Assembly: GCF_002078875.1 (NCBI RefSeq)
Contig: NC_034410.1
Span: 85,045,947-85,109,946 of the forward strand
DNA: 64,000 nt
Source of the DNA: Numida meleagris
Taxonomy: Eukaryota > Chordata > Aves > Galliformes > Numididae
Reading direction: 5' to 3'
Position 1 is the first letter of the stretch. Each line of letters starts with the position of its first letter. Of the stretch, positions 49,376 through 62,430 are shown piece after piece. The position numbers and the translations under genes are program-made. The notes under the pieces are model-generated. The model saw only the letters and a list, made by a program, of their open reading frames with translations. It made no database searches and was not told the origin of the DNA.

Positions 49376-51248
49376 AGGTACATAAAATGCTGCACTGTTC
49401 CAAGGAATTTCTTCATATCACCAGCTGATTTGAGACAGATAGATGATCTCAAGCGGGTAGTTTTTATAAATTTAAATAACTTGAAATTAAATAACTTGAA
49501 AATATTAAATATATATTTACAGTTCTCATAAAAGTATCAGTTCTATAAATTCAAAGGTCTTGACCTCAATATCCTGTGATGATGACTTTTAAAGTTAACA
49601 ACGCCATGCAGTTAGACTATGTCTAACTAGTAAATGAGTAAAAAAAAAAAGCTAAAATAAAAATTCAGTGAAGTTGAATTCCTCAAACTTTAAAAAATGT
49701 AATTTATTTTTTAGTATTTTGTTTAAGATATTTGCGCATTTTTTCTGTGCATTAAAGTAATATTAGCCAGTCGAGATGACAGCATGGATATATCTTATGT
49801 ATTTAGAACTTTTTACATTTTTACACACCTTCTGAAGGTTCTGTGACCATTAACAAGTGCACAATGCCATATGTCCTCATGCACATGGCTCTGATTTAAA
49901 AAACAAAATAAGAAAATTCTGTGGGACACAGATTCTTACAGGCGATTCTCACAAGATGTCCACCCACTTTTTTCACATCAGAAACATTTGAACAGTTCAG
50001 AAGACTTCAGAATAGTATTCAGACTTAAAAATGGAGACTTCAGCATTTTTGAAATTTGGCCATCTTTACTCAGTAAACTTCAACCAGTAACGTTTTAATA
50101 TTAACATAATGTTTCACTTGAATAAATAAAAAAATATGGTATTCTTTTCACATCTATCATTTAAACCACCCATCCACTGGAAAAAGAAATATAACTTTTA
50201 AACTTACACAGGTAGAATTATCATAAGCATGAGAGTGATTTTAATTTTTATTAGCATTTAACATTTACTTAAAAAATGATATATTCTATTCTGCAAAAGC
50301 AAGATTTTCCTACAATGTGATCCTCTGGCGTAAGGACTGACCTTGATCCTGAAGGTGTGCCTCAAGCAGTATCTCCACTGCTTCAGGACTTTTATGCCTA
50401 ATAGTTTTTAAGAAATCTCACTGAAATATCTCCCTTCTATTATATTTCATGCATAGAGAGAATATTAGGATACAGATACTCCCTTGTCTCTCTGGAAAGC
50501 ACTCAAAACTGCAGACTTCTAAAACATGCTAGCATTCCTAGTTACCATAGTGCTTATCTCATTCGAATAACAAAGCCTGAAATCCTTTAATAATAACAAC
50601 AACAACAAAAAAAAAAAAAAAAAAAAGAAAGAAAGGGGGAAAAAGAACCTCTGATAAAAGGATTTAGAGTCTTCTATAATAGTACAATTCAAATCAAATT
50701 GTTTTAATTCAAGTATTTAGAATGCAGTAACACATTTCAAAACCATAATGTGTTTGTAGATAACTCATTTTCTTTGTGTATAGAAATCTCAAAAGAGAGA
50801 TGTGAGTTCATTACTGAGTTTTGATCATTTATTTTGTATAAGTAATGATTATAACCTAAAATACTCTGTTTTTAATTTCAGTAAAATATCCTCTATTCCA
50901 TATTTAGCACATGAAAAGATAGGCTTCTTTTTTTTTTTTTAATAAATATTGTAACTACAACTGCTCAAGAAGGGTTTGCAGTAAATGTATTTAGGTGCAA
51001 TAAACAGCTAACTGGGTACATTTTTATTCCCCCTTGATGAACCATAAAGAGGGCAATGAGACATCTCTGGAGGAAGAGCTCTGAGTGCAGTCCTTCACAA
51101 CAGGGGAGAACCCAGTGTATTCTCCATGTCTTCCCATTCAGGAACACTCATACGGGTCTCACATGGGGGAAATGTACAGGCAACACATTTCCTATGAGAC
51201 TCTTCGTTCTGAATGATGTTACCAAGAATCCCTTCCACTGTCTCTCTC
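49376..51248. other. AT-rich intergenic sequence
   Basis: No gene recognised. An (AAC)/poly-A tract lies at 50594-50626. Otherwise unique AT-rich DNA. Confidence 0.6.
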
Positions 51249-51258
51249 TTTAAAGCCT

Positions 51259-51358
51259 CAGAAGAGAAGAGAAGAGAAGAGAAGAGAAGAGAAGAGAAGA
51301 GAAGAGAAGAGAAGAGAAGAGAAGAGAAGAGAAGAGAAGAGAAGAGAAGAGAAGAGAA
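51259..51358. repeat. (AAGAG)n pentamer array, left side of gap
   Basis: About 20 perfect pentamers running into the N gap. The KRREE/SSLLF frames across it are artefacts. Confidence 0.95.
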
Positions 51359-51683
51359 NNNNNNNNNNNNNNNNNNNNNNNNNNNNNNNNNNNNNNNNNN
51401 NNNNNNNNNNNNNNNNNNNNNNNNNNNNNNNNNNNNNNNNNNNNNNNNNNNNNNNNNNNNNNNNNNNNNNNNNNNNNNNNNNNNNNNNNNNNNNNNNNNN
51501 NNNNNNNNNNNNNNNNNNNNNNNNNNNNNNNNNNNNNNNNNNNNNNNNNNNNNNNNNNNNNNNNNNNNNNNNNNNNNNNNNNNNNNNNNNNNNNNNNNNN
51601 NNNNNNNNNNNNNNNNNNNNNNNNNNNNNNNNNNNNNNNNNNNNNNNNNNNNNNNNNNNNNNNNNNNNNNNNNNNNNNNNNNN
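51359..51683. other. Assembly gap (325 N)
   Basis: N run flanked on both sides by the same AAGAG repeat, so the gap is very probably more of the same array, of unknown length. Confidence 0.99.
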
Positions 51684-51778
51684 AAGAGAAGAGAAGAGAA
51701 GAGAAGAGAAGAGAAGAGAAGAGAAGAGAAGAGAAGAGAAGAGAAGAGAAGAGAAGAGAAGAGAAGAGAAGAGAAGAG
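51684..51778. repeat. (AAGAG)n pentamer array, right side of gap
   Basis: About 19 units of the same pentamer in the same orientation as on the left side of the gap. Confidence 0.95.
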
Positions 51779-53645
51779 GAGGGAGAATTGCCTGTCAACC
51801 CACAAAAGGCAGGAAAAAATAGAAGTGCGAAGATGGCATATCTGATCATCCTTCCCTAGAGAAACATGCTGTAAATTGGAGGTTGAATCTCTCCCAGACA
51901 TAAGTCCTTAAGCACTGTGATAATGGGTGAGGGGAGTTTCTTTTCAGCTCCCCTGCGTCCTGCACAAAGTCTGACTGCATGGACTTAACAAGGGACAAAA
52001 ACAATGTGAAGTTAAAGGGGAGGGTGGAAGGGGAGAAGTATTTCCCTGAAGCCCAAAGCAATGAAGTGCAGAAGTTCTGTTGCTGTAACCAACCACTACA
52101 GAACTCCTCTGCATAGCGGCTCTACGTGATGCAGAGACATAATAACAGCCTTACTCTCAATGTGTTCCTCCCATCTTCCTCTTTTGCACCCTTTTGGAAA
52201 GAGACAGACATTGTGCAATAAAATTGAAGGACACACAGAATTAGAGACTCTGTCTGCAGTCTGCCCCGTGGCATCTTTTTGGCCTCTGGATCCTTTTGCT
52301 ATGAGATTTAGTATTTGGCATAAAAAGATTTTAGGTTTGAGGGGTTTACTTGAACTTGTTTAACAGACATTTTTAAAGCTTCAGGCAGTAAATACAGACT
52401 CGTTTAGATTGTTTATATGCCTGAAGTTTGAGAAATAACTGTATCAACTGAAAAAAATTACATTACAAAGCTTATTAAAATATGCATTTACATAAAGAGC
52501 AAGTTTGTTCCTGCCTGGGTGCTCTGTTTCCTGCAGACGGAAAAGACCACATTAAAATAAACAAATGAACATTTTAGTTGAATGATCACCCTCAGAAACA
52601 CATAGGAATAACTTCACAGCTAGGCTACCCCCTGCAAGCTTGCTGATAGCATTGCTCCTGGCTGCTTACTCCTGTTTTCTCACACACTCTGTAAGAGGAG
52701 AAACCATAGGCTCCAGACATGACTCCAGTAGGCTTTTTTACTTCATTTTTTACTAGTGATTGCAATGGGATGAACTGCGGTCTTGCATGAATAACTGCAT
52801 CGCTACTCAAAGTGTAATATATCAGGGGACAAAAAGGAAACTTATGCAATTCAGCTTCTAAATGTGAACTGATGCATCATTATTGCACTTTCTGCAGAAA
52901 AAAAAGTGTCTGAGGATTTGTTACTTGCACTTTCCCACCTATTCTTGTTCGAAGTCACCATAGAGCTCCTTAATGGTGTTAAGATGGAACTGAATTTGAT
53001 GAGTACATGGGTAGAAGTGCTGTTGGGACATTCTCTGTGAAGCCGGGCTTATTTAGGTGTGTCCTTAATTTAGGAGTCTCCTCTTTTTGAAGCCACCAGA
53101 ACTTACATCTATTTACCTTCTTGACATGTTACAGGACTGCTCAAAGTACAGGTTCAGCTGGAGCATTTGTATGTACAACAGAGATAATTACATAGGTCCT
53201 AGTCCTGCAATTAAAAGCCTATCTGTCTGGTTTGCACAGGAATAGCTATGCCAATTTGTAATGACAGGTCAATAATTATTTTTAGACTGCAACACTTTGT
53301 ACAGAATATGGTATCTTTAGTTAATCTGGAACATGATGGAGTCATCTCTGCAATCTAAAATTTGTCATTAGCATTCCATTCAAATGCCTATTTGGTTAGT
53401 AGCTTTATAGATCCACTTGAAACTCTACCACCCTCAACAAAACTGTTCAAATTCCCAATGTTGCTCTGACAAGACTTGCACAATCAGGATCTAGAAAAAA
53501 TGATTAAAAACTATATCATCACACAGCTCCATCACAGAGTTTCACATGGAAACATTCCAATGAAAAAGGCTTTAAGTTTCCACACATGAGAATCAACTGA
53601 GAAGCCATCAGTAAATCTTTCTCGACTGAAAGCAGTACTGTCCTA
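51779..53645. other. Unique intergenic sequence
   Basis: No gene recognised. The part at 53215-53410 has TAATGACAGGTCAATAATTA and several ATTA cores and could be a regulatory element, on weak evidence. Confidence 0.5.
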
Positions 53646-53800
53646 TCATAGAATCATAGAATCACAGAGTGGTCCAGATTGGAAGAGGCCTGAAAGATCA
53701 CCCTGCTTACCATGGACAAAATACTAAATCAGGCACTAGATCAGTTTGTCCAGGGCCCCATCCAACCTGGCCTTGAACACTTCTAGGGGTGGGACAGAGA
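53646..53800 (-). mobile_element. CR1 LINE 3' fragment
   Basis: The plus strand starts TCATAGAATCATAGAATCAC, then 'ttggaagaggcctgaaagatcaccctg' and 'ggccccatccaacctggccttgaacacttc', the reverse complement of a CR1 3' end of a different subfamily from those at 43411 and 46351. Confidence 0.85.
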
Positions 53801-54044
53801 TGAGAATACCTGTCATCCGGTCTTGCATTTAGCCAGATGGGGATCAGCCTGGAGCACCAGAGTAGTTCCAGTTTGGGTCACTGTTGCAAACTACAGCAAA
53901 GGAATACCCTGTATGGGTACCTTGCACTAGAGCCAGGAGGTGGCATTTCCAGGTGGGCATGTTTGTGCTTGCATACAAACTTAAACTGAGAGCAGGACAC
54001 TGGTAACTAGAATCCTATTCTTAATTCAACTGTACCAGTGAATG

Positions 54045-54270
54045 AATAAATGCTCTGACTGTGCGTCACTTCTTTCTCCTTGAGTGTCAACGGTTTACGG
54101 GCGTTAGGCCCGATTCCGTGACAAAGGGGACGGGGGACCCAAGGGCCCACGTCCCGGGAAAAGGGGAAAGGGGAAAAGGGTAGGGAGATGGCCCTGAGAG
54201 CAAAGAACAGCGGCAACAATCTGAGGAGAAACAAACTAATTTACTAAATAAAATATCGGAATGCAAAACA
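54045..54270. repeat. Unidentified dispersed-repeat-like block next to a gap
   Basis: A GC- and purine-skewed block in AT-rich surroundings. It carries AATAAATGCTCTGACTG, a short inverted repeat (ACGGGCGTTAGGCCCG), GGGAC..GTCCC pairs and a GGGGAAA-rich tract, then runs into N. The texture suggests part of an LTR element, but I cannot name a family or set its ends. Confidence 0.35.
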
Positions 54271-54485
54271 NNNNNNNNNNNNNNNNNNNNNNNNNNNNNN
54301 NNNNNNNNNNNNNNNNNNNNNNNNNNNNNNNNNNNNNNNNNNNNNNNNNNNNNNNNNNNNNNNNNNNNNNNNNNNNNNNNNNNNNNNNNNNNNNNNNNNN
54401 NNNNNNNNNNNNNNNNNNNNNNNNNNNNNNNNNNNNNNNNNNNNNNNNNNNNNNNNNNNNNNNNNNNNNNNNNNNNNNNNNNNNN
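54271..54485. other. Assembly gap (215 N)
   Basis: N run following the unidentified block. Content unknown. Confidence 0.99.
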
Positions 54486-57400
54486 TGGGGACTGTAGTAG
54501 TCCTTCTCTTCTGAGAACCAGGTACATTCACTACATGATGTTATGATGTGGAATACCAATAACCGAAAATCATAAAACCATGACATTGAGTTACCCCTCT
54601 GATATTGGTCATTAGAACAATCACCTTTAGTGCTAAAATATTGGAAGATCATCTCTTCAGCTACTTCAACTGGACTCAGACAGGTTAGTACACACAATCA
54701 TATCAACTGCAGAACTAATATGTCTGATTTTCCTTGAGACGAATTAGGGAACATCTGTATGGTTTTATGGGTTGCTCCAGCATTTGACTGTCAAAGTTGA
54801 TAACTTCCAGGTGGAAAAAAACATTAAGAAGCTAGGGATGGCAACAGCTTCCATTCTTACAGATGGTACAGAAGACATAAAGAGTGAAATTAAAGAGCAA
54901 TTTGAGTAGCAAGTAAGCGATGGACATAGCACACATCTCCATACTGTGTAACGAATGGATAGTGACAGAGACAATCTCAAACTAATACCACCAGAATATC
55001 TACATGCACATTGTACTGTGAGTTGTGAGCAATGACTCAAGTTTAAGGCTTAGTATTTGGAAAGAAACCATTTCAAAACTGAAAATGGAACCGCAGATGG
55101 ATGCATGCTTTTTGAAACATAACAGGCTCTATCTTTCAGAACTAGTTAAAAATTGTAATAAAGCTGTCAGAAAGAAAATACATTAACATATTCAAAAGTA
55201 CATTTTTCTATGCACAGAATATTTATTTTCAAGTGCAGCATCTGCTTGTAGAGCAATGTAGAAAGTGATGAAATTATAGCAGTACCAAAACTAAAAGGTT
55301 TGGTTTGTACATTCACCTGAACCCTGCAGATGTATTTACATATTTGTACTTTAAAAAATTGCATAAAATGCATAGTGCAACATTTGTTTATTAACCAGAA
55401 ACATATTTTAACTAAACCATAATAGTAAAACCAGAGAAACTCCACAAGTATAGGATTCTTTGATATTAAGTGAATGCATTAGATTTGCCACTTTTCCACT
55501 ACAGCCTAAGTAGAATAGTGTTTGATCACTAATAAAATACAGTAACCATTCTACTCATGAGATTAGCCTGAGAAATCATTTGCTCTTATGGGCCGAATTA
55601 TTCTGTTAATCCATACTCATGGGATTAAAAGCGATTATATCCTCTGGGAAATCATGTATCTTTCTAAATATATTTCTAGTTTTCTTCAGAAGTACTGGTA
55701 GGAAAACAAGAAGTGAACGGAGTATACAGAGTGATTTCCCATGGTCTTTGAAAAGCAATTCATCTAATTGTATTACATTTACATAACTCCTAGGCCTTTT
55801 GCTTAAAAACTGAGTTTCCTTTAATCCATCTGTCGTACTTTATTCTACTACAGGATAGAAATCACAACATGCTTCAGAGAGTTAATCATTAAAGACTACG
55901 AATTGCACTTTTATGCACAAAAGGGCATAGATACTGGCACAAATACATATTATATCATCTTATCACCCTATCTGCTACACATTTAGCTGCCTTTGATCTT
56001 ATCTAATAATAGATATATTGCTGAAATAATCAGCATTTAAATATATTAGGTTGTTTGACATAGGTACTACACGCAAGGAAAATCAATAATGATTATACAA
56101 TCACTAGATACAATGTAAACTGCATACCGCAAATGTCTTTACAGGGTTAGATAACATCACAGAAATCCAAATGAAAGTCAATAGCCATTAGTTTTTAGAA
56201 GCAGCACTTGAACTTTTGGGATTTTTTACAGTAACTTGTCCAACTTTAGGTGCAAGATTTTAAAACAAATGAAGATCAAAGAAAGAATGACAAGTGGATT
56301 TAACAAATAGATCTCTGAAACTGGTCAATATTTGCTGCTCTTTTGAAAAACTAGTAAATATATATTCATCTTCTGTAGTAAGTGAAATCTATGCCAGCAA
56401 GACTATCCAGAACCTTAAAGTGAAAGTATTAATTTAATTACTTTTAATTAATTAAAAACTTAATTTTCAGGTCTGGTTGTGATGATACTGCAACCTGCTA
56501 GCTTTCTAAAATTGTAACTGGTTTGCCTATATAAGGGGTAAGGTCACTAAACAGAATTCTTCAGCAAAATTTGATTCCACAATCTGAAGTAATGCAACAA
56601 AACAAAAACAAACAAACAACATACAGAAAAACAACAAAAAAACCAACAGCAATGAAAGCTACAAACACTATTAAACACATGTTCAAAATCAGAACATGGT
56701 TTTGATTAAGATTTTCTCCAGTCCATCTAGAAGTGACACTCTAGTTAGACATTCTTGTCATTCTTTCTGAAACTACACTCCCATCTACTTTCTGTGTGTA
56801 TTTGTCAGGGCTTACTACTGAAGAAAAGAAATGATATTTTGAGTTGCAAAGTGCAAAAATTAATGGTTTTTTTTTGTAGAGAAACTGTAGTAGCCATTAG
56901 GATTTTCTTAGAAGATGAGAATTAAAACCTTTTCACATTTTTAACGTAATAATTACATAAAGACTTTCAGCAGGGTGTACAGCATTTACATTTAATCAAA
57001 GATCTGTGCAGCTTTACTTCTACACAAAATCAGTTGGTAGATTTTGATTCTTCTCAGCTGTAAAAGAAAGGGTTCAATATAACTGCATTGACATAAAAGT
57101 CCTGTTGCTTTCCAAAGTAATAAGATATGAGAAGGATTTCATAGATAAAGAGACTTTGCATATAGTTGGAGAACTGAAAGAACTATTTTGTCTCAATTGC
57201 CTACTATTTTAAGGAACATTCAGAAGGTAATTCAGTTTTTATTTTATAACTATGTGGCTTCAAGTCAGACAATTTACAAATCTCAATTTATAAGTAAACA
57301 CCAAAAGATGATAAAAAGTTTCTGAAAAATATAATCCACTCATTCCTATATTCTTACAAAATTAAGAGATTTTGGAGGTATAGAACCAACAGTAGTTTGT

Positions 57401-57529
57401 AACCCTTATCTTCTACCCACTCTAACATGGCTGTCAAATTTACTGTTTAAGCTTTTCTTTGTAATCACACTATTACGCACTTCATCACCTTCCCCACCTC
57501 CATCATTCGATCTAATGGTTTTAAAGGGA

Positions 57530-57830
57530 AAGGAAATTACTTGTCTTCACTGCCAGCACTTGACACTTTTATGGGTCATTTGTAATGAAGCTATTCTTTG
57601 GTTTTAATGGAGACCTTGATTTGGACCAGTGTGAATAATTGTCAAAAGGTGATTAATTAAATAATCACCACCACCCTGTAAAATGGATCAACATATTACA
57701 TTACACTGATCCAAAAGTTATTTTATTCCTGCATTAGACTTCAAATCCTATGCATTTAAACAAGCCTTAAACTGGGCCATATAATTTACTACACATTAAT
57801 TATACATCTAGTGTGACTAAAGTAAGGAAA
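57530..57830. promoter_or_regulatory. Candidate conserved non-coding element
   Basis: A unique repeat-free block with TTGTCAAAAGG, GTGATTAATTAAATAATCAC and ACATTAATTATAC. These are homeodomain- and TCF-like cores with dyad symmetry. It is about 40 kb upstream of IRX2. Enhancer role inferred. Confidence 0.35.
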
Positions 57831-59880
57831 AGTGTTTTACACCTTTTTTAACTCTGTAAAATACGCTGCCAAAGGTTCATAACAATAAAAGATCCTTTGG
57901 GGGAATGATACTTCTGACTGATGATACTGTCTCTCACATACACGCTTTCATTCTTCAATCAAATAGAATTATCTACATAAAACGTAACATTTAAAAAGGT
58001 CTCTCTGTTTTAGAAACACATACATTTAGGTGAGACATGTGTTTTAAAAGAAACTATCTCCACATTTAGTTACATCAGAACAAGTATATTGTTGATAGCC
58101 TATACAGAAGAGGGATAGACATGTGCTCTTATATCATTATTCTTTAGTTTAGACATTCCTATATGGTATTATTCACTGCTAACTCTTCCAAATAAAAAAT
58201 TTCATTAGAGTTGTAGCTTTTGTCACAGTTTACTGCATTCAGTTCATTTTAGATAATATTATTAGCAATACTATTAATCATTTGATCACAGTCTAAGTAA
58301 CAGAAACGTCAGTATTTTAAATCTCAATTTTTGAGAATGAATAAGATATAGCAGCATTTTAGTTTTTGAACATTTCCAGAAAAAAATAAATTAAAAAATA
58401 TAGCTCCTTAAGGTTTAACAAAGCACCAAACAAAATACACATATAAATAATCACTGTGGGAAACTGGAATTTTTTTTCAAGCCCATTTCTGCACTTGTTC
58501 CAGAGTCTACAAAATACTTCAATGGCCTGACAACAGAGTCACATTTCAGACAAACATTAAATAGTACCAACATGTTAAATGATGATAGAAAAGGCAATAC
58601 TTCACAGAACTATGTAGGTGTCTGCTGTACACAAAAGGCTGTTTTGAACTGTGAAGACTATTTAAAGGTTTAGTGTACACCTTGGATTCCTGCTGCCTAC
58701 AGAAGTACAGAGGCCTAAATCCACTGCATACTGGGACTAACTGATCAAAGCAGTAGTTAAATCTGTCCATGGAAAATCTAAGTAGTCTTTGGAAGCAACT
58801 CTTTGAATGCAGATTAGTGATTTCATTGAAGTAGTCAATCAAGTGCTTTTTTTTCTGGTTGTTAAAATGTCACTGTGTGAACATAGCAGATAAAAAAATG
58901 ATGAGCAAAAAACAATATTTCAACTTGAACAAACTTGCTATTTGTAGACTGGATCACATGAATCTGCTTCAGTCAAGATCATTTCAGAGCTAGCTACAGG
59001 AATGAATCCCACAAAGGGACTAAGTTTAATCATCCAATCCCAGACTGTATTGATTTTGGAACTACTTGCAATGACTATATAAATAAGCCATTTCTTTGCA
59101 ACTGTATCTGGAGTCGGTCATGAACCCAAAACCTTCACAACCTGGTCCAAAGTGAATTATGCCCTGCAGAAATAAATTAATAAAACTAACACAGCTAGGC
59201 TTCTCTACCAACTTATTTTCACGTTCCAAGAGCTTAAAAATATAAAATCAATAATCATTTAGTCATAAGGGTAAATGAAGCGACATAACATCAAAGTATA
59301 CCCTTTAGCCATTCAAGTCATTCTAGGTAATTTATCTCATCAAAAGGCACTGGTAATAATCCTTTCCACTCTGAGACAAGCCGCCACACAGCTGCTGTAT
59401 TATCCTAGAGTAAACAAGTTTGGAGAAAATATTAAAAATCAATATCTGTTTCCTTCTATCAGGCCAGATGGCATCCATCATAAATCTGCCTTTGTAAAGA
59501 GTTCTTTAGGTTTAGCAGCCTGAGTGTGAAAGACAACTGAATTAACAATATAGAACTCAGGACAGTTTAATAGGAATTGACAGCTGGATTTCCTTAAACT
59601 TACAATATTGAAGCAACCGAACAATTTGTTAAAATTAAACAGACATGGAAAACAATCCATTACATTAATGTGCTATCTAAAGAAAGCTTTGACTAATCTT
59701 AGACACTCTGAATAGTAACATTAACTTCATGGAATCCATAACAACACAAACATAAAAGGCTCCCAGTTGTCATTTTTCACATTCCTGTGGTTCTCATGTC
59801 ACAAAACACAGCAATCACCTCTCCTTTGAGGGTCTGCCACATAGTCCAATTGCTGTCAGGCAGTACTTACACAAAGTTCT

Positions 59881-59903
59881 GGGTGGGGGGGGAGGGGGGG
59901 CGG
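59881..59903. repeat. G-rich run
   Basis: Four G-tracts of at least three within 23 bp, enough for a G-quadruplex on the plus strand. Confidence 0.75.
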
Positions 59904-60390
59904 AAAAAGAACCTGATTACATCATCCTGAACACCATAACACAGTAGCTACAATTATCCATCAGATTTGGTCACAGCTGTTTGAATCACTGTTGTATTGA
60001 AAACCAAAAAAATATGAAAGTTCATTTCTGTTCTTTACATACAGCTTTCATGTTGAATACTTGCAGACTATTGATGGTGTCGCTAAGGAGGCAACAACTC
60101 TTTTCATCCTGCGGTTCAAACTAGGCTCTCAAAGTGAAAAAAACTGCTTTAAGGACTGTCATGTCTCATGCTTGTGTCCTGCCAAAGAATCTTTTCCTAA
60201 GTATTGGAGAAAGGGTTTATCACGTGTCCTTTTGCAAACCTGCAGAACAGGGTGCATCATGCTGGAGAGGGTTCTCAAATGGTTACAGTTGAGATGCACT
60301 ACCTCCCTTTTACAGACATGCGGATGACTGTGCTTGGTAAGCCTCTTTCATCCTCCCCTGCTGCTTTTGTTTAAACAATCTCCTGTTTCT

Positions 60391-60424
60391 TGGGTGGATC
60401 CAGAAAGTGGGTGGATCCAGAAAG
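60391..60424. repeat. 17-bp tandem duplication
   Basis: Two perfect adjacent copies of a 17-mer containing GGATCC. Short and probably recent. Confidence 0.9.
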
Positions 60425-61034
60425 ATCCTATACTTCAAATGTGAAAGAATCAAGAAAAACCCACTCTGTCAGTGTTCAAGGTGACATCACTGCATGTGGC
60501 ATTTGGACAGATTTGAGAAACTGTCTTCAAACAGAACCATTGCTGCAAGCTTACTGACAGTGTGGCTAATCACCATGCCATGATACATTTTGATGCCAAC
60601 TCTATTTCAAGGTTTGAAACCATAGGAATCTAGGTCTCTTCTGGTTCACACATGACAGAGATATTTATGTGCTAAAGGGGTTTAAATTAGTCACCGACTG
60701 TAGTATAAGTTACTTGTGACATGATACTTCAAATTTCATCAGAATCGTATGCTTTTTAATCAATCCATCATTTGTTCCCAGTCAACTGTATTTTCCCAAA
60801 GTAGATGCACATTCATTTCTCTGTGCTGGAGAGTGACTCAGACATCACTACAGTATTCTTCCTTATGCCTGTATAACACCAGAGTATAATTATTTGCAGT
60901 CTTGCCAAATCCGTGGCCAGGAGCAGATGAATTATTTGCTGAGCTTTTTGTAGTTCCATATTTGGCATTAGCTAATAAGATAATTTGCATACCTTCAGTT
61001 ACATGAAATGATAAACATCATCTGATAAGGCAAC

Positions 61035-61068
61035 ATATCTTTTCTCAAGAAAATCTGAGAAAAGATAT
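61035..61068. repeat. Perfect 13-bp inverted repeat
   Basis: Arms 61035-61047 and 61056-61068 are perfectly complementary, with an 8-nt loop. It is AT-rich, with no terminator or mobile-element context. Confidence 0.85.
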
Positions 61069-62149
61069 AGCCTATGCTGAGGAAAAGTCTTGTGAACAGA
61101 AAACCATACTGTGACTAAAGGCAAGCTCTGTTTCATAAAGGATGAGGAATGCTGCTGGGAGAGACACTGGCCATCTCCTCTATTTCTGGCAGTACTTCCC
61201 GCCTGCTGTTTTTTCTCCAAGGAACAGCAGTAATGGACAGAATGATGATTTGCCTGGAGGAATAACTAACTCTCCTAGAACAGCTTTCCAAGTTCTTAAT
61301 TTTAAAACAAAAGTGTGAACTCCTCTAAATTTAGGGGTCCTGTGTCACACAAAAGACCATACTATACAAAATGTAATTGCCCTGTCTGACTATAAAACTG
61401 CCTGGCTAGCAGAATGAGCAACTGTCACCCATCCTTTAGTCTCAGTTTGTGTTATGTCATAGTTTAAGTAATTTTCAGGAGCCTATGGGAGGCTATCAAA
61501 TCAACAAGCATTATTACAGAGATAGGAGATTTGGAGATCTTCCAGCTTTTGGGATTCTTCTCCCACTCCCATGCTAGCTTCTCTCATTCTCACAGAGATT
61601 CCCCTTTCCCTCTGCTCTCTGATCCTGTTATTGTGTTCACAGTACCTGACACTTTGTAGTGAAATTTGCTAGCATAATAAGTTTCAGTTAGTAGCTGAGC
61701 TGGAGGGCAAAGAGAGTCTTGTGACAAGATAACATTTTCCTATGAAATTGCACCTATGAAGAGAGAGGGGACAGAGAAGTGTAAAGCTGTGGAAGGAGGG
61801 AAGAAGTGAGAGGGAAGAATAAATGAAAAAAAAAAGTCATGGTCCTCGGACAGACCCTAAGTAGTGATAGCAAATGAACTAGACATTTAGCGCAGATCTA
61901 GATATACTTCTGGAATAGGATCTGGATATTGGATGATTAGAAAGATATTTTCTCTCTTGTATCTAGGTGTTTTGCGGAAGTGTTTCTTATGCATTTTCAG
62001 TCTCTGCTTTTCAAATCAGTATCAATATACTCATTCATATGAAAAGGTACAGAAGGAAGGACTGACTGTGCCAGAAAAGTCATTAGATGTTATTTTCCCT
62101 TGCTGCAGATCTTCCAAGAGATAGGATGGTTATGTTGAAGGTAATTATA

Positions 62150-62430
62150 TAATATATGATCATTTAAATAATAAAGATTCTGAGACAAACATGGTAGTTA
62201 TTTTCCCCTTAAAACTACAATCATTATACCAAACCATATTATGTCAATGCTAAAGGCAATGGAGTTATGCTTTTATTAAGCAGAATTCCATAATTAGCCT
62301 GCCTGTTTTATTTTCTCCAAATAATGTTATTATTGATGTTATCATCCCTCTGAACTTAATGGTAGACAAATAAAGGTAATTATTTCCATAAGTATTGGCA
62401 GTATTAAACATTTAATTAGGTAAAGTGGAA
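62150..62430. promoter_or_regulatory. Candidate conserved non-coding element
   Basis: An AT-rich unique block dense in ATTA/TAAT cores (CATAATTAGCC, GGTAATTATTTCC, TTTAATTAGG) with an AATAATGTTATTATTGATGTTATCA-like stretch at about 62321-62345. Candidate long-range element from composition only. Confidence 0.35.

Noticed and set aside
51095..51901. Long frames across the 51.4-kb gap with KRREE or FSSLL repeats
   Set aside because: Translations of the AAGAG array and N.
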